A model generated the notes under the pieces. The model made no database searches and had not been told where the DNA came from. It saw nothing but the letters and a program-made list of their open reading frames with translations. The position numbers and the translations under genes are program-made. Shown one piece after another: positions 11,461 to 23,014 of a DNA stretch of 64,000 nucleotides (the first letter of the stretch is position 1; every line of letters starts with the position of its first letter). Origin of the DNA: Diphasiastrum complanatum (lineage: Eukaryota > Streptophyta > Lycopodiopsida > Lycopodiales > Lycopodiaceae); contig MU832630.1 in the NCBI GenBank assembly GCA_029204225.1, positions 1-64,000 of the forward strand, written 5' to 3'.

Positions 11461-12742
11461 CTATGTTTCACCACTGAATCCACAAAACTCTTCTAACGTA
11501 GAAGCTGAGCTGTCTGACACAAATCTTGCTGGCGCTCTTTGTTCTCTTGTCGACCTTCTAGGAGATCCTCCTAGAACTACAATGCTCTTGTCTTTATCTG
11601 CTCTGCTAGGCCCAGAACCATTTCGGTTTATAGGTATTGTAGCAGGAGGCTGTCTAGCGAATCTTTCTTTGTCTGATTCGTCACTCAAATGAGATGGGAC
11701 TCGAACATCTTCGTCTGAGTGTTCGTCCTCTACTCCCTCTGTCACAGTTGGTAGATCATAGTACTGTCTTCCAAGGACTTCATAACTGACAGAATCATCG
11801 TTGGCCATTGTTCTGCTCTCATCAAATTTGACATCTCTGATTGTCTTCACTGTGTTTGTCTCTGGCATATAGACTCTGTAGTATGACGAATTATTGTCAT
11901 ATCCTACAAGATATCCTTGTTCTTTTTCTCATCAAGCTTCTTTCGAAGCTTATCAGGAACATGTGCATAAGTTGCACAACCAAAGATTCAGATGTGAGTC
12001 AGATTGGGTTTTATACCCCACCATAATTTGTGTGTTCTCGTGTGAGGAACATCGAATTTTCATGTCCTGTTCTGAATATAAGCAACTATAGCTATTGCTT
12101 CAGCCCACAGCACTCTTGGAGCCTTCGAATAGGCCATCATGCACCTGGCGGCTTCATTAGAGTCATGTTCTTTCTTTTTGCAACACCGTTGTGCTGCGGT
12201 GTGTAAGATGCAGTTCTTCTGTGAATGATTCCACGATCATTGCAGAAGTCAGTGAATTGATTTGAGATGTATTCTCCACCTCAATCTGTTCTAATCTGCT
12301 TCACCTTACTTCCTGTGTATCTTTCTGCCCAATTCACATACTCTGTGAATTTGTCAAAAGCTTCTGATTTATTGTAAATAAAATAGACTATGACAAACTT
12401 ATTGTAATCATCAATAAAGGTAATATAATATTTTGAACCTCCTACTGAGATCACGTTGAAAGGTCCACAGATGTCAGAATGCACTAACTCCAAAATCTTG
12501 GTCATTCTGTAGGAGTCCTTGACAAAAGGAGTACGTGACATCTTACCTTTCAAACATGCATCACAAATCATCGAACTGGTTGCATTCGAGATGCTCACTC
12601 CTATGATTGTTCCATAATGGCTTGCTTGATATAGTGTCATTGAATTCATATGGCATAGTCTCCTGTGCCATAGAGTATCTGGCGAATCATCATGAGTCTG
12701 ATGCACTTGATCTACAGGTAGCCGCACCTTCAAATGATACAT
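11461..12742 (-). pseudogene. Copia integrase remnant
   Basis: The frame 12742-12281 holds the zinc-binding HHCC region (LWHRRLCHMN... CDACLKGKMSRTPF) and the first catalytic Asp context (LELVHSDICGPF, FIDDYNKF). A degraded stretch follows, then a C-terminal linker frame (11868-11461) rich in Asp/Glu and Arg. At least one break lies between 12281 and 11868, around the second catalytic Asp and the Glu. Confidence 0.9.
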
Positions 12743-12985
12743 GTTGTCTTTTCTTCTACCTTGAGTGATCAGTGTACTGGTACTTGCATCAACAACGTTG
12801 CATGTTCATCTAAGAATGTTACACGCATCCATGCATCAGCTATTCTTGCCACTCATAGCAAGTTCTACTGTAGTGTAGGCACGAACCACAATATCGGATT
12901 AGTGTGCGTGTCTACATATTCGCAACTACACAGTGTAAGAGGCGCGTTCTACCAATATCCTGGCATTTTGTGAGAAAACTCGATA
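12743..12985 (-). pseudogene. Copia protease-end remnant
   Basis: The minus strand reads FVPTLQ, stop, NLL, stop, VARIADAWMRVTF, matching the 'LYVPTL-NLLSVS-I' block after the protease with two stops. Gag and the protease active site are absent, so the element ends near 12985. Confidence 0.65.
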
Positions 12986-12989
12986 GCGG

Positions 12990-13566
12990 ATGAGCGTCGG
13001 GTGAAATGTGCTTTTATATCTATGCACCGAGTCTTTAAATCTGTAGTACGTCGTCGTAGTACATATTTAGAAGTGAGAACTAATGTTTGTTGATCTCCAT
13101 CTAGAATGTTGATGTTGTCATTCACAGATGACTACGTTTGTTGGTTTGAGCAATGCTTTGACGATTCATGGATCTAAATGTGAAAACTGAGTCTTCTGAA
13201 TTATTAGAACAGTACCTTGTTTAAGTGTTGATCGATTAACTTTGATAAGGAGGTATTCCATTGTCGATAAAATCGAACTGTTAGACTTTAGTTGTAATTA
13301 TGGAGTCTAATAGTCTCACTAAGAGTTCTGTTGGGACTCTATTCGATGTTTGTTTTTTGTTATCCTTTCTCAACACTAAGGTAGTACTGGTTGTCGGTTA
13401 ATCGATATTTGTTGATAACCAAAATTCCACTATTCATAACCACATCAAGTGTACTAATCACCAATTTTCACTCATTTACCACCCCTGAGGGAACGATAAT
13501 CTTTTATACTACATTAAATCTATGCAATTAAGGAGAACTCAGTTATGACATATGAAATTCATCTTT
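12990..13566 (+). other. Probable LTR/leader of Gypsy copy A
   Basis: The segment directly before a tRNA-Asp primer site is the expected place for a 5' LTR. Its end resembles the sequence before the primer site at 16189 (AATCTTTTATACTACATTAAATC versus AAACCTTTTATACTACTAAATTC). The left boundary is not defined. Confidence 0.4.
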
Positions 13567-13585
13567 TGGCATCGTTGTCGAGGAT
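13567..13585 (+). other. Decayed tRNA-Asp primer binding site
   Basis: TGGCATCGTTGTCGAGGAT differs from the tRNA-Asp complement only by C-to-T and G-to-A changes, and gag starts 64 bp downstream. Confidence 0.7.
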
Positions 13586-13648
13586 GGTAAGTGCCAATTG
13601 GAGATTAGAGAAATATCTTGGAATAAGGTGACAATCTGTTGAAAATGA

Positions 13649-15180
13649 ATGCCAACCGCAGGTGACAGTTCTAGAGTTGAGCGTTTGGAAAGATATCGAA
13701 AACTTCGAGAAGATTTTTTCAAAAATCTTCAAGAAACTTTTCAGAGTGGAACATCACCCTTCAATAATTATAAGGAATCTATTACATACTTTGATAATCT
13801 TCTTGCTAATCTTGATAACTTACCTGAAAAAGATTTGCCTGATATTCTAATACAGTTGAACCAAATTCTAATTATATTAATCCAGATACCTCTGAGCCAT
13901 ATCAAGAGCCAGACATGGAGGGTCCACAACCAAGATTCGCACCTACATTCAAGATCAAATATGATTACTTCAAAGGCACATTGTCAAACAATGCAGACTG
14001 TTACATGTCACAATTTAAATCTATTGTCATATCCAACAACAAAGGAACAGTCGCGGATAAGTTGCAAATATTTTTAGGACTGTTGCGGAAGAAAGCGCAG
14101 ATATGGTATAGCCAGATGGACATAACTGTTACCAACACCTGGGACCAACATAAGGAGACATTTCTCAAGCAGCTCTGAGAAATTGAATATTCAATACTGG
14201 TTCTTGCCTGACTAAATCCTGTGCGAACGAAAGACAAAGAGTCTCTACGCAGATATACTTGCAAAGTCCAGAATCTTAATGACAAGCTAGTGGGAGAGTA
14301 TCTTGTCGCAATGCAAATTGAATGGTATTTGCCAGGCCTACCTTCGAAGATGGATCAATATTGTTGACAAGGACTAATGGACTCTCTGTCCAATGTCATT
14401 GAGTCTATTGAGAATTTTGAAACATCAACCATCGCCAGAAAGAGGAGAGCTATACCAAAGTCAACGAAGAAAAATTCGAAAACTGAAGATTCGTCGAGTG
14501 AAGACAATGATTCATCTTCTGACTCTGACTCCAGTTCTGAATCATCTTCCTCAAGTTCCAACTCTTCCAAAGATGCAAAGATTGTTAAACGAGAGAAGAT
14601 TAAGAAAAGATCAAAGAAACCTGAGCCTGTTGAGAAATCTGACAAAAACATGAAGAAAGAGATTGTAGATTTGACTTCTCGAATGCACGATCCTCAAGTC
14701 CAATTATCAGAAGTGAAGGAGAAGAGAAGAAAGCCGCCAAAGACAAATCCCAGCTTATGGTGCACAAGATGCAACACTTTAGGACACGCCCATACAAATT
14801 GCCCACACAATCAAGTTGCTTATGTAGAGTATAACACACCTGGAGAAATATTGTACCTGTGCGAAGCTGATGGTGAAGAGTCATGTTCTTATATACAAGG
14901 CAGTCAACCACAAATGCAGCAGTCAAAGCCGAAGTTTGCTCCAAAGAGATTTGTTCCAATGTAGACTATGGAACCGATATAGAATGTGTATCCTACACAA
15001 AATCTGCAACCCAAGCGAGTTCCAGACACATCTTTCAATTGTGGTGTTGTAGGACACTATGCACTTGAATGTCCATAACCACGAAGGCAAGTTGGCTATA
15101 TGCCTCTATGTTCAAATTGTTCAGCAGAAGGACATATCAACACTGAATGTTCAAAGCCACTGAATGTGGAGCCTCATGAT
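13649..15180 (+). pseudogene. Ty3/Gypsy gag (copy A)
   Basis: Read across frameshifts near 13860 and 14180 and several stops, this is a Gypsy gag. It has an N-terminal coiled segment (ERLERYRKLREDFFKNLQ), the retrotransposon gag core (KIKYDYFKGTLSNNADCYM, QIWYSQMDITVTNTWDQHKE), a long Ser/Asp/Glu tract followed by Lys-rich sequence (14490-14640), and CCHC knuckles at about 14760 (CTRCNTLGHAHTNC), 15045 (first Cys replaced) and 15112 (CSNCSAEGHINTEC). Protease and pol do not follow. It pairs with the primer site 64 bp upstream. Confidence 0.85.
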
Positions 15181-16188
15181 CCCACATTATCCAAGTTATT
15201 GTTATATATTGTAAATTTTTTTAATTTTTATACATGTAAATGTGCTATAGTGCCTAAATTCATGTAAATGCCTATTTGCACTTTGTAAATTCACATTTAG
15301 GTTAGAATTTGCGACGTTCTATAGAAAAGTAGTAGCGGATCTCAACCGACATATTGATGGTTGGTAAACGACATGAGGCCGGTGATCGTTCCTATAAGGT
15401 CGACACTTCATGCCATTGTATTTACACATTTGCACAGATCTGAGTATCAATAGAGAGAGAAGAACAAGTTTTTATAAATTTGAGCATATTTTCCCTCTGC
15501 CATCTTTTACAGCATTACTTCTTATCAATTGAGTGAGTACACTCTGTATGATCTGTAACTGTTTGTGATACTGCTCTGTTTGCGTCACACATATTTCTCA
15601 TGTTTTACTGAATTTCAGCCACTCTAATGCGGATTTTCAGGCGTCACCAACAAACAACAATTTTGACTAATGTGTGCAGGGAATTAACCGAAGCTGTTGA
15701 GCATAACCTCAAGCAGAACTTCTTTCAATTCTGAATGAGCTATGTGTTCAAATAATGAACTTATTTGATGCTCCGTTCTGTTTGCTTCTTGCGATAAGAA
15801 CTAATTCTCTGTGTTTGATTAAGAGGAATCTTTAGCCATTGCAATTCTGTTTGATGAATCTATTTGCTAGTTGTTGTCTGATCCGATTGCTTAACTATTA
15901 TCCGAAGAGCCTGAAAGATAAAGTAATCTTTATAATCACAGACCTTGATCAAATCGTTTCATCATTGGTGTTCCTGGATGCCAATTTACCCAAATATTTT
16001 TGGATAACCAGATATGTCGCTGTAGTATTCACTGTGAATATTACACATTCCAGTCCGTTTACCATCATACATACACGTATCATACAAAAGATGAGATTAA
16101 TCTCTCTCTTGGGGAAATATCAAACCTTTTATACTACTAAATTCATTGATTTTGTGGAAATCTATAATGACTAGGCCACCACATAATT
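15181..16188 (+). other. Probable LTR region between Gypsy copies
   Basis: Non-coding sequence leading to the tRNA-Asp site at 16189, and therefore likely to include the 5' LTR of copy B. A plus frame at 15839-16174 contains DANLPKYFWITRYVAVVF, weakly like the late part of a Copia integrase core; the evidence is too thin to call. Confidence 0.35.
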
Positions 16189-16207
16189 TGGCGTCGTTGT
16201 CGGGGAG
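16189..16207 (+). other. tRNA-Asp primer binding site (copy B)
   Basis: TGGCGTCGTTGTCGGGGAG differs from the tRNA-Asp complement by two C-to-T changes plus a terminal difference. Confidence 0.8.
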
Positions 16208-16332
16208 ATGAATTTCATCTTTTGCAATATTTCTAAGTGTATTACATCTACAAATCTTTCTCATGTAACGCATGCTAAGAACATACTCTAGAGCGTGCAC
16301 AACGATTAGAAGCATATAGGAAATCTAGATAT

Positions 16333-16985
16333 TTGTATTTGCAGAATTTGCAAAACTCGCCAGTTATAGCAAGATTAACACTTGAAGCATTTAATGATCT
16401 TCTAAATGCTACTACAGCATTTGTAGATTCATTTGAGAAAAGATCCGTTGAAACACCAAGTTCTACAGATTCATCTGAATCTGATTCGTCTGATTCCACT
16501 TCTGAACCAAGTTCAGAATCAAAATCTTCTTCATCAGAACCATCATCTGAGCGTAGTCTAGATCCTGATCCTCCAAGTCCTCCAAGTTCACCTAGTTCAC
16601 CACCACCTGATAATATGGCTTACCCAGCACAACCCACATCTACAAAAATCAAATACGATTTCTTTAAGGGATCATCATCTGAAGATGTGGATAGTTATTT
16701 GTCGCAATTTGAATCCATTACCATAACAAATAAAGAACATACGGACGAGAAGAATTTTGCTAAGTCTTCTGCAGAAGCAGACTAGGATTTGGTACAGTCA
16801 ATTAGTACCTAAAACGGTTAATACGTGGAACGCTTTAGAAGCAGCATTCCTTAAACAGTTTAGGGAGATAGGATATTCCACTAGATTGTTGGCTTGGCTT
16901 AATTCTGTTGAGAAAAAGTTGAAGGAATCACGTAGAAAGTCAACCCGAAATTCAGGTAGTAATCAATGGATGCATCTTAGATAGT
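16333..16985 (+). pseudogene. Ty3/Gypsy gag (copy B)
   Basis: The frame 16333-16785 carries a Ser/Glu/Asp and Pro-Ser tract, then the gag core (KIKYDFFKGSSSEDVDSYLSQF). A frameshift near 16780 moves the core to 16757-16984 (TRIWYSQLVPKTVNTWNALEAAFLKQF). The same order of acidic Ser tract and gag core exists in copy A, though the tract comes before the core here and after it there. Zinc knuckles are lost. Confidence 0.82.
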
Positions 16986-17563
16986 GTACCCATAGATTTT
17001 GGATCTAGCGTAAACATAATGACTGAAGAAACCACATATGAGTTAGGCATTCATCATAGAATAGCACCCATCTTAAAACATTAAGATTAGCTGATGCAAC
17101 TAGAAGATCACCAAAAAAAGAATTGTCCCAAGTTATAGTTTATATTGGAGACCATAAGTTTCTTATGGATTTTATAATATTAAGAACTACAAGACAATCG
17201 TCATATAAAGTGCTATTAGGACGACCATGGCTCTACCAGGTCGATGTTTTAGACGCACTAGAGAAAACATTGAGAAGATGTCAAGAGACATCTCTTAAAT
17301 TGCATCCAGCCAAGTGTTACTTCGGGATGAGAGAAGGCATCCTGTTAGGACATAAAATTTCGAAGGACGATATACAAGCCGACATCGAAAAAGTGAAAAT
17401 GATTCTAGAGTTATTAGAACCAACTAATCTACGAGAGCTTAGAGGTTTTCTAGGACACGTAGGTTATTATCGTAGGATAATTAACGATTATGCCATAATA
17501 GTAACTCCTTTAACAAGTTTATTAAAAAAGTTTGTTGAGTACCATTGGTCACAGGACCATTAG
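16986..17563 (+). pseudogene. Gypsy protease fused to RT thumb/connection
   Basis: The protease start (IDFGSSVNIMTEETTYELGI near 17000) is in a broken frame. Its end (IGDHKFLMDFIIL ... YKVLLGRPWLYQ) runs in one frame directly into the RT segment that normally follows the YVDD palm (DALEKTLRRCQETSLKLHPAKC, GHKISKDDI, LRELRGFLGHVGYYRRII). The fusion is at about 17240. Fingers and palm are deleted, so no polymerase activity is possible. Confidence 0.85.
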
Positions 17564-17578
17564 CAAGCTTTTGATCAA

Positions 17579-18019
17579 TTGAAACAGTCATTAGCAGAAA
17601 CCACGGGAGTTAGACCTCCAAATTGGGCTAAAAAGTTCCATGTATATGTAGATACGTCATCGTTTGCAATAGGTGTAGTGCTTAGTCAGAAAGATGACCA
17701 AAATGTAGATTCTCCAATTTATTATGCGGGTAGGAAACTCGCTGCATCAGAAAAGAACTATTCCACTACAGAGCGAGAAGCACTAGGAATGATTTATTCA
17801 GTAGAGAAATTTAGACATTATCTTTTAAGATACCCTTTCGTTTTTCACGTAGATCACTACGCATTGAAACATTTAGTGAATAAACCTGATCTTTCGGGTA
17901 GAATAGCTAGATGGGTATTATTATTAGATGAGTTTAATTATGAAGTAGAATTAAGAAGAGGCAAGGATCATCAAAATGCTAGATTTCGCAGGCTTGCTCA
18001 TAGATCTGAAAGAATCTGA
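17579..18019 (+). pseudogene. Gypsy RNase H domain
   Basis: This 146-codon frame is the RT-linked RNase H of Ty3/Gypsy: FHVYVDTSSFAIGVVLSQ with its first Asp, YYAGRKLAASEKNYSTTEREALGMIYSVEKFRHYL with its Glu, and VDHYALKHLVNKPDLSGRIARW. A TAG separates it from the preceding RT piece. It ends at 18019 before any integrase. Confidence 0.9.
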
Positions 18020-18389
18020 TAGGATCTGACGACCCATCATATTTAGATATTTCCATTCGTGGTGCCCTCCGGACTACTTGCAATGGTTTGACAGGTATAG
18101 GTTGACCCATTGGATCCATTGGTGTTGGTTCTGATTTTGCCTCAATATGTAGCTACTACTCTGGGAAGATTTGGTGCTTGATTTACTGTTCTTCTCGCAT
18201 CTGGATCTCAGATTCATTCTACAGTAGGGTCCAAGGCTGTTGAATCTTGTTGGTACAGTGGAATGCAATCTGGATCTTAGGAAATCAGATCAATTTAATA
18301 GGCCGATAGTGTGATTTTAGGCCTCTTATGGTGGTTTTTCCTTGATAGCTTTTTTATCCTTGCTCCGATATTGGCCTGAGATTTTCACA
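18020..18389. other. Flank of the non-autonomous LTR element
   Basis: No coding block recognised. Its last five bases (TCACA, 18385-18389) are repeated at 23015-23019 after the element. Confidence 0.5.
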
Positions 18390-19075
18390 TGTTGGATCTT
18401 CGGCATCCACACTGGCTATGGCTCCAACTAGCTTGACTATGGCAATCTCCCAACTAGTCTACGCTATGGCTTCTGATGGGCAAGATCCACTCTTCTCTCT
18501 TTTCTCTCCTTAATTTCTAACAAATGATGGCTTAATCTAAACGATAAGACCCTAAACTAAATCTTATCCTCTAAGACTTACCCTACTAGAGAATGGAGGG
18601 CCTAGATTAACTTAACCTGTTGCCAGATGAATAATATACAATACAATGTGAAGTAACACAGTACATGAAACCACACAAGAGAGCACTCAAAGAGAAAGAT
18701 AGGCCTGTATTGCAAATGAGGTTCTTCTCGAAAATGGACTCTTCCACTCCTATTTATACTTGGAGTGGTGGTGACTTACAGAAATGCACTGTGGGACAAG
18801 TAAGCCACATAGACTAACTTAATTTGAATCACACTAGTGCCATGGGACAAACCTCTAATAGGCCTTTGTGACTAACTTTTACTTAACTTGAAGTTACATA
18901 TCTATGTGCAGTGCCCATGGCAATTTAAACTTAATAACTTAATAACTTAAGCCAGTACAAATACCGTAAAAGCCTAAACTTGCTGGGCAAGTTCTACGTT
19001 TAAATCCTATCCTGCTTGTATTTTTTAAAATGTTCCGCAGGATGGCTAGAATTTTCCTTGGAATATCAGCCTACA
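18390..19075 (-). mobile_element. 3' LTR of the non-autonomous element
   Basis: 686 bp. Minus-strand TATA box TATAAATAGGAGTGG at about 18746-18760, within a segment that the partner LTR lacks. Confidence 0.88.
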
Positions 19076-19087
19076 TTATCCCCTCCG
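19076..19087 (-). other. Polypurine tract
   Basis: On the minus strand CGGAGGGGATAA immediately precedes the LTR TGTAGG start, the position required for plus-strand priming. Confidence 0.7.
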
Positions 19088-19612
19088 TTAAGAACTTGGC
19101 GGTCCCATGCCAAGTGCAATGTTAAGACAGGCTCCTTATGGTGCTGGAGGAGTCAAAGTCGGTGCAACTTGTAGATGTGGAACTTTTTGTAAAGTGTTGC
19201 TCCGTAGGAGATGAATCTTTGAAGAAGTATGAGTGTCTCCAGAAGATTTGAATTGAAGCAGAGTGGAGTTGGCTCGTTGATGACTTGCTTCCAATTGCTC
19301 ATGCAAATGATTCAACGGATGATGTACACGAGCTTAGTATTTCTTGAGACATGATGTGAATGCCACACAAGGGGTTACTGAACGGCAGTGAGATGAAGAT
19401 GGAGTGGGTGTGATAGAGGGTGTTGAAATCTTGGAAGTGGTGAAGGTGGATATATGGAAGTGGCTGGATGGATCAAAATTCCTTTACTCATTATTGGTCT
19501 TTTGATAGCAGCAGAGGTTTCCCATTTGACGTTTCTTACAACTGTTTAAATTCTTCATAGAGTTCAAGAACTCTTCAAGCGGTCGCGAATGTATAGAGGC
19601 GTGTATGGCCTT

Positions 19613-19670
19613 GTTTTTTTTTTTTTTTTTTGAATGATCAACAAGCTGTTCGATTTTTTTTTTTTTTTGA
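19613..19670. repeat. Two poly-T tracts
   Basis: T runs of about 18 and 14 bases separated by some 25 bp, inside the non-coding interior of the LTR element. Confidence 0.9.
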
Positions 19671-20368
19671 TTTAAGACATGGCTCATTATCATTGTTGAG
19701 AACCTCTAACATCTTTGAGTTTGTTGCTTCAAGCGTCGCGAACTTTATCAATGGTATGCTGCAAATGTCGTAGATTTGTCTGCTTCACGAAGTACTGTAG
19801 TTGACAAACTAGAGCAGTGCAAATTGATCCATCGGGGGGGAATGAAGACTTGAGACAAGGATGGGGGAAGTGAGATGAAGCTGCAAGATGTAGTATATGG
19901 TGGAACATGAGAGAATGAATGGATGGATAAAAGGAATGAGATGGGTCTTGTGTGGATTTGCATATCTGTCCATAATATAACCAATGCTCTTTGTACAATT
20001 CTCCACGGAATCATCATGCGTCTTTGAACGCTTTGTCATTGGGGTTGTGCGCTCGTAGCTTCAATCTCTGATTGACTTGAGATTTCTTCAGTTTACGTAG
20101 GCCTATGGGATGTCGCTCACTGATGACTTGTGCTTTTTTGTGGCCTCCGCAGATGATTGAATGGATGATGTACAACAGCGGTAATATGGGCGACCACTGC
20201 TCAATGTACATTTTCCAAATGAAGCATTGTTGTTGATGGTAATTGTGAATATGTACAAGCCTAAGTATAAAGATATCTCACAGTTTCACTTTTGGCGGTG
20301 ACAGATATCATTTTCACGCTTGGATTGATGATGCGAAGTTTTCAAGTTTTGATTTTTTGAGATGTCTC

Positions 20369-20570
20369 GCGTAAAAAAAATGACTGGTGGACGGAAACGG
20401 ATGACTCGCACAGAAGATGGCGCGTAAAAAAATGACTCGTGAACGAAAACAGATGACTCGCACAAGACTCGTGCAAAAAAATCACTCGTGGACGGAAACA
20501 GATGACTCGCACAGGACTCGCGCAAAAAATGACTCGTGGATGGAAACGGACTTACTCGCACAGACAGGGT
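20369..20570. repeat. 48-52-bp tandem repeat, 4 copies
   Basis: The phrase ATGACTCGTGGACGGAAAC starts near 20380, 20432, 20481 and 20529, with intervening ACTCGCACAG...GCAAAAAA. It lies in the interior of the non-autonomous LTR element. The minus frame 20627-20286 stays open through it but encodes only a Ser/Phe-rich repeat with no known domain. Confidence 0.88.
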
Positions 20571-21377
20571 GGAAGATGACTTGCATGTGGGAGCTGGCGT
20601 ACTTGCACATGACTCAAAAGGTGACAAAAGAACTGTAAATGGCTATGAACACTAATGAAAAACGTGTAGTGAAAATCAGTCAGAAACCCACTGAAAATGA
20701 CTGAAAAAATGGCTAGAAACAATTGAATTATAGATGGCAAACACGCTAAAACCTGAAAAACAGTAAGAAAATCTTATAAAACCGCTGAAGTCGAAAAATA
20801 GCCGAAAATAACGTGGAACAGGTCTGAAAAATGTCTGAAAAACGCTGAAAAACAGCTGAGGTACTTAAGAAAAACAAAAAATATTTTGCTACCAGCTGTA
20901 GCTACAGCAGCCCGCTCCCCGCACCCTGCTCCTTCAGCCTTCTGAAAAATAGCAAATGAAAACGCTCAAAAATAGCAGGCTCCTTCTAACAACTCTGTTA
21001 CCCTGCTCACCCTTGCTAGATGACTGAAAACGAGCTACAGATACAAACGAATGGATGAACGAGCTGTAGATGATTGAAAAACGAGCAGATGGGCCTTGAT
21101 CTTCCTTTTCATGGGACAAGCTAGGGCAGAAAAACGAGTTTCAAACAGCTGACATGCAAATGGACGAACTATCAAATGTAAGCAGATGAACTAACAGATG
21201 AATGAATGAACTGAAAACCGCTGACATGCAGATCACTAGAAGGGCCCGTGGACAGATAATACACCTCTACAGATGTTTATGCATGCTTCTAACCTTCTGA
21301 TGGCATCTGCGAACGGCTGAAAATGCTTGCAAACAGCGGAAAACAGCTGAAAAAGAGAGACTCAGAAATGAGGTGTG

Positions 21378-21770
21378 TGCACAAAAAGGAGGGCGTCTGA
21401 TGGGCGATGGAAGTCACGCTGGTCTGATGGACGGTCTGACGGACGCTGGAGGTCACGCTGGTCTGATGGACGATCTGATGGACACTGGAGGTCTGATAGC
21501 TCACTGCTCGTTGTGTGAGAAGATAGTTCGCTGCTTGTTGTGTGAGAAACCAGGCTCAGAAACGTTCTATAGAGAAACGAGGCTCAGAAACAAGGTGTAT
21601 GCACAAAAAGGAGGACGTCTGATGGGCGCTGGAGGTCGTGCTGAGGGCGCTGTCTGTCTGATGGGTACTGGAGGTCGTTCTTGAGGGCGCAGCTGTCTGA
21701 ATCAGGTGAACGCAGGTAGCTCAGAGGTGCAGGCAGCTGTCTGAATCAGGTGAATGCAGGCAGCTCCAAA
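21378..21770. repeat. Imperfect GC-richer minisatellite block
   Basis: Repeated phrases GCACAAAAAGGAGG.CGTCTGATGGG (21380 and 21601), GACGCTGGAGGTCACGCTGGTCTGATGGAC-type units (21420-21500) and CAGCTGTCTGAATCAGGTGAA (21691 and 21730). Non-coding interior of the LTR element. Confidence 0.75.
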
Positions 21771-22314
21771 TCAAATGCAGCTCAGAGGGAGGTGAAACGT
21801 AGCTCCAAAACGCAGCTCTGAATGGTGAAAACGAGGTGAAAACGAGATGTAGGTGCGATGGTGGGCTGGCTCAAACAGTGCGATGTCTGATCTGCCGGGT
21901 TGCTGGAACTTCAATGGACATGAAAGAGTAGCCCGTGAACAGATGAACGGTTTCAGAGGAGTGACTTCTCAAAACGCGGCTGATAGCGTCTGTCTCGGGG
22001 GACATTTCTACAATAGATAACGTATTCCGCCAGCGAGCAGCAAGCCATCCATTATGCTGCATTAGATTTCTAGAGCAGTTCAAACTTTGAAGATCTATCT
22101 ATCCGTGACACGAATCATGGCACTCCCTTTGAAACCTGAGAAGCTAAGCATGGCGCTCGCGAATAACAAGCAAAAAGAATGTTAAAAACAAGTAAGAAGA
22201 AGGCACAAAGGATACGAAAAAAAACAAGCAAGAACTAAAAAGATTAGCTAGAAACATAGAACAAGCCAAAACAAATGAAGAAAAGCTAGAAACGTAGAGA
22301 GAGCGAGAAAAAGA

Positions 22315-22329
22315 GTGGCAACGGCACCA
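22315..22329 (-). other. Primer binding site of the non-autonomous element
   Basis: On the minus strand TGGTGCCGTTGCCAC follows the LTR CA end after one base. It matches the tRNA-Asp complement at 13 of the first 14 positions. Confidence 0.75.
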
Positions 22330-22330
22330 A

Positions 22331-23014
22331 TGTTGGATCTTCGGCATCCACATCGGCTATGGCTCCAACTAGCTTGACTAGTCTACACTATGGCTTTTCC
22401 AACTAGCTTGGATATGGATGCAAGAAAGACAGTCATGAGCATGGTGGTGAGTATTTTGATGGGCAAGATCCACTCTTCTCTCTTTTCTCCTTAATTTCTA
22501 ACAAATGACGGCTTAACCTAAAAGATAAAACCCTAAACTAAATCTCATCCTCTAAGGCTTACCCTACTAAAGAATGGAGGGCCTAGATTAACTTAACCTG
22601 TTGCCAGATGAATAATATACAATACAATGTGAAGTAACACAGTACATGAAACCACACAAGGGAGAACACTCAGAGAGAAAGATAGGCATTTATTGCAAAT
22701 GAAGTGGTGGTCACTTACAGAAATGCACTGTGGGACAAGTAAGCCACATAGACTAACTGAACTTTGAATCACACTGGTGCCATGGGACAAACCCCCAATA
22801 GGCCTTTGTGACTAACTTTTACTTAATTTGAAATTACGTATCTATGTGCAGTGCCCATGGCAATTTAAACTTAAAACTTAATAACTTAAGCCAGTACGGA
22901 TACCGTAAAAGCCTAAACTTGCTGGGCAAGTTCTACGTTTAAATCCTATCATGCTTGTATTTTTTAAGATGTTCTGCAGGATGGCTAGAATATTCCTTGG
23001 AATATCAGCCTACA
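22331..23014 (-). mobile_element. 5' LTR of the non-autonomous element
   Basis: 684 bp. Compared with the partner LTR it has lost about 44 bp that contained the TATA box (junction near 22700) and gained or kept extra sequence at about 22392-22455. This LTR would drive transcription of the unit. Confidence 0.88.

Larger units (their letters stand above)
18390..23014 (-). mobile_element. Complete non-autonomous LTR element (LARD-like)
   Basis: A 4625-bp unit with LTRs at 18390-19075 and 22331-23014, each TG...CA on the plus strand and similar along most of their length. It is flanked by a perfect 5-bp target duplication, TCACA (18385-18389 and 23015-23019). Orientation is minus: a primer site resembling tRNA-Asp lies next to the right LTR and a GGAGGGG purine tract next to the left LTR. 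The 3.25-kb interior has no gag, protease, RT or integrase motifs, only repeated and A-rich sequence. It must have been mobilised by another element's proteins. Confidence 0.88.

Noticed and set aside
15839-16174. Copia integrase fragment in the spacer between Gypsy copies
   Set aside because: Only one short phrase (LPKYFW) fits. The rest has no integrase pattern.
20286-20627. Minus frame of 113 codons with Ser/Phe-rich repeats
   Set aside because: Open because the 48-52-bp repeat often keeps frame. It lies in the interior of an element lacking other genes, and no gag motif is visible.
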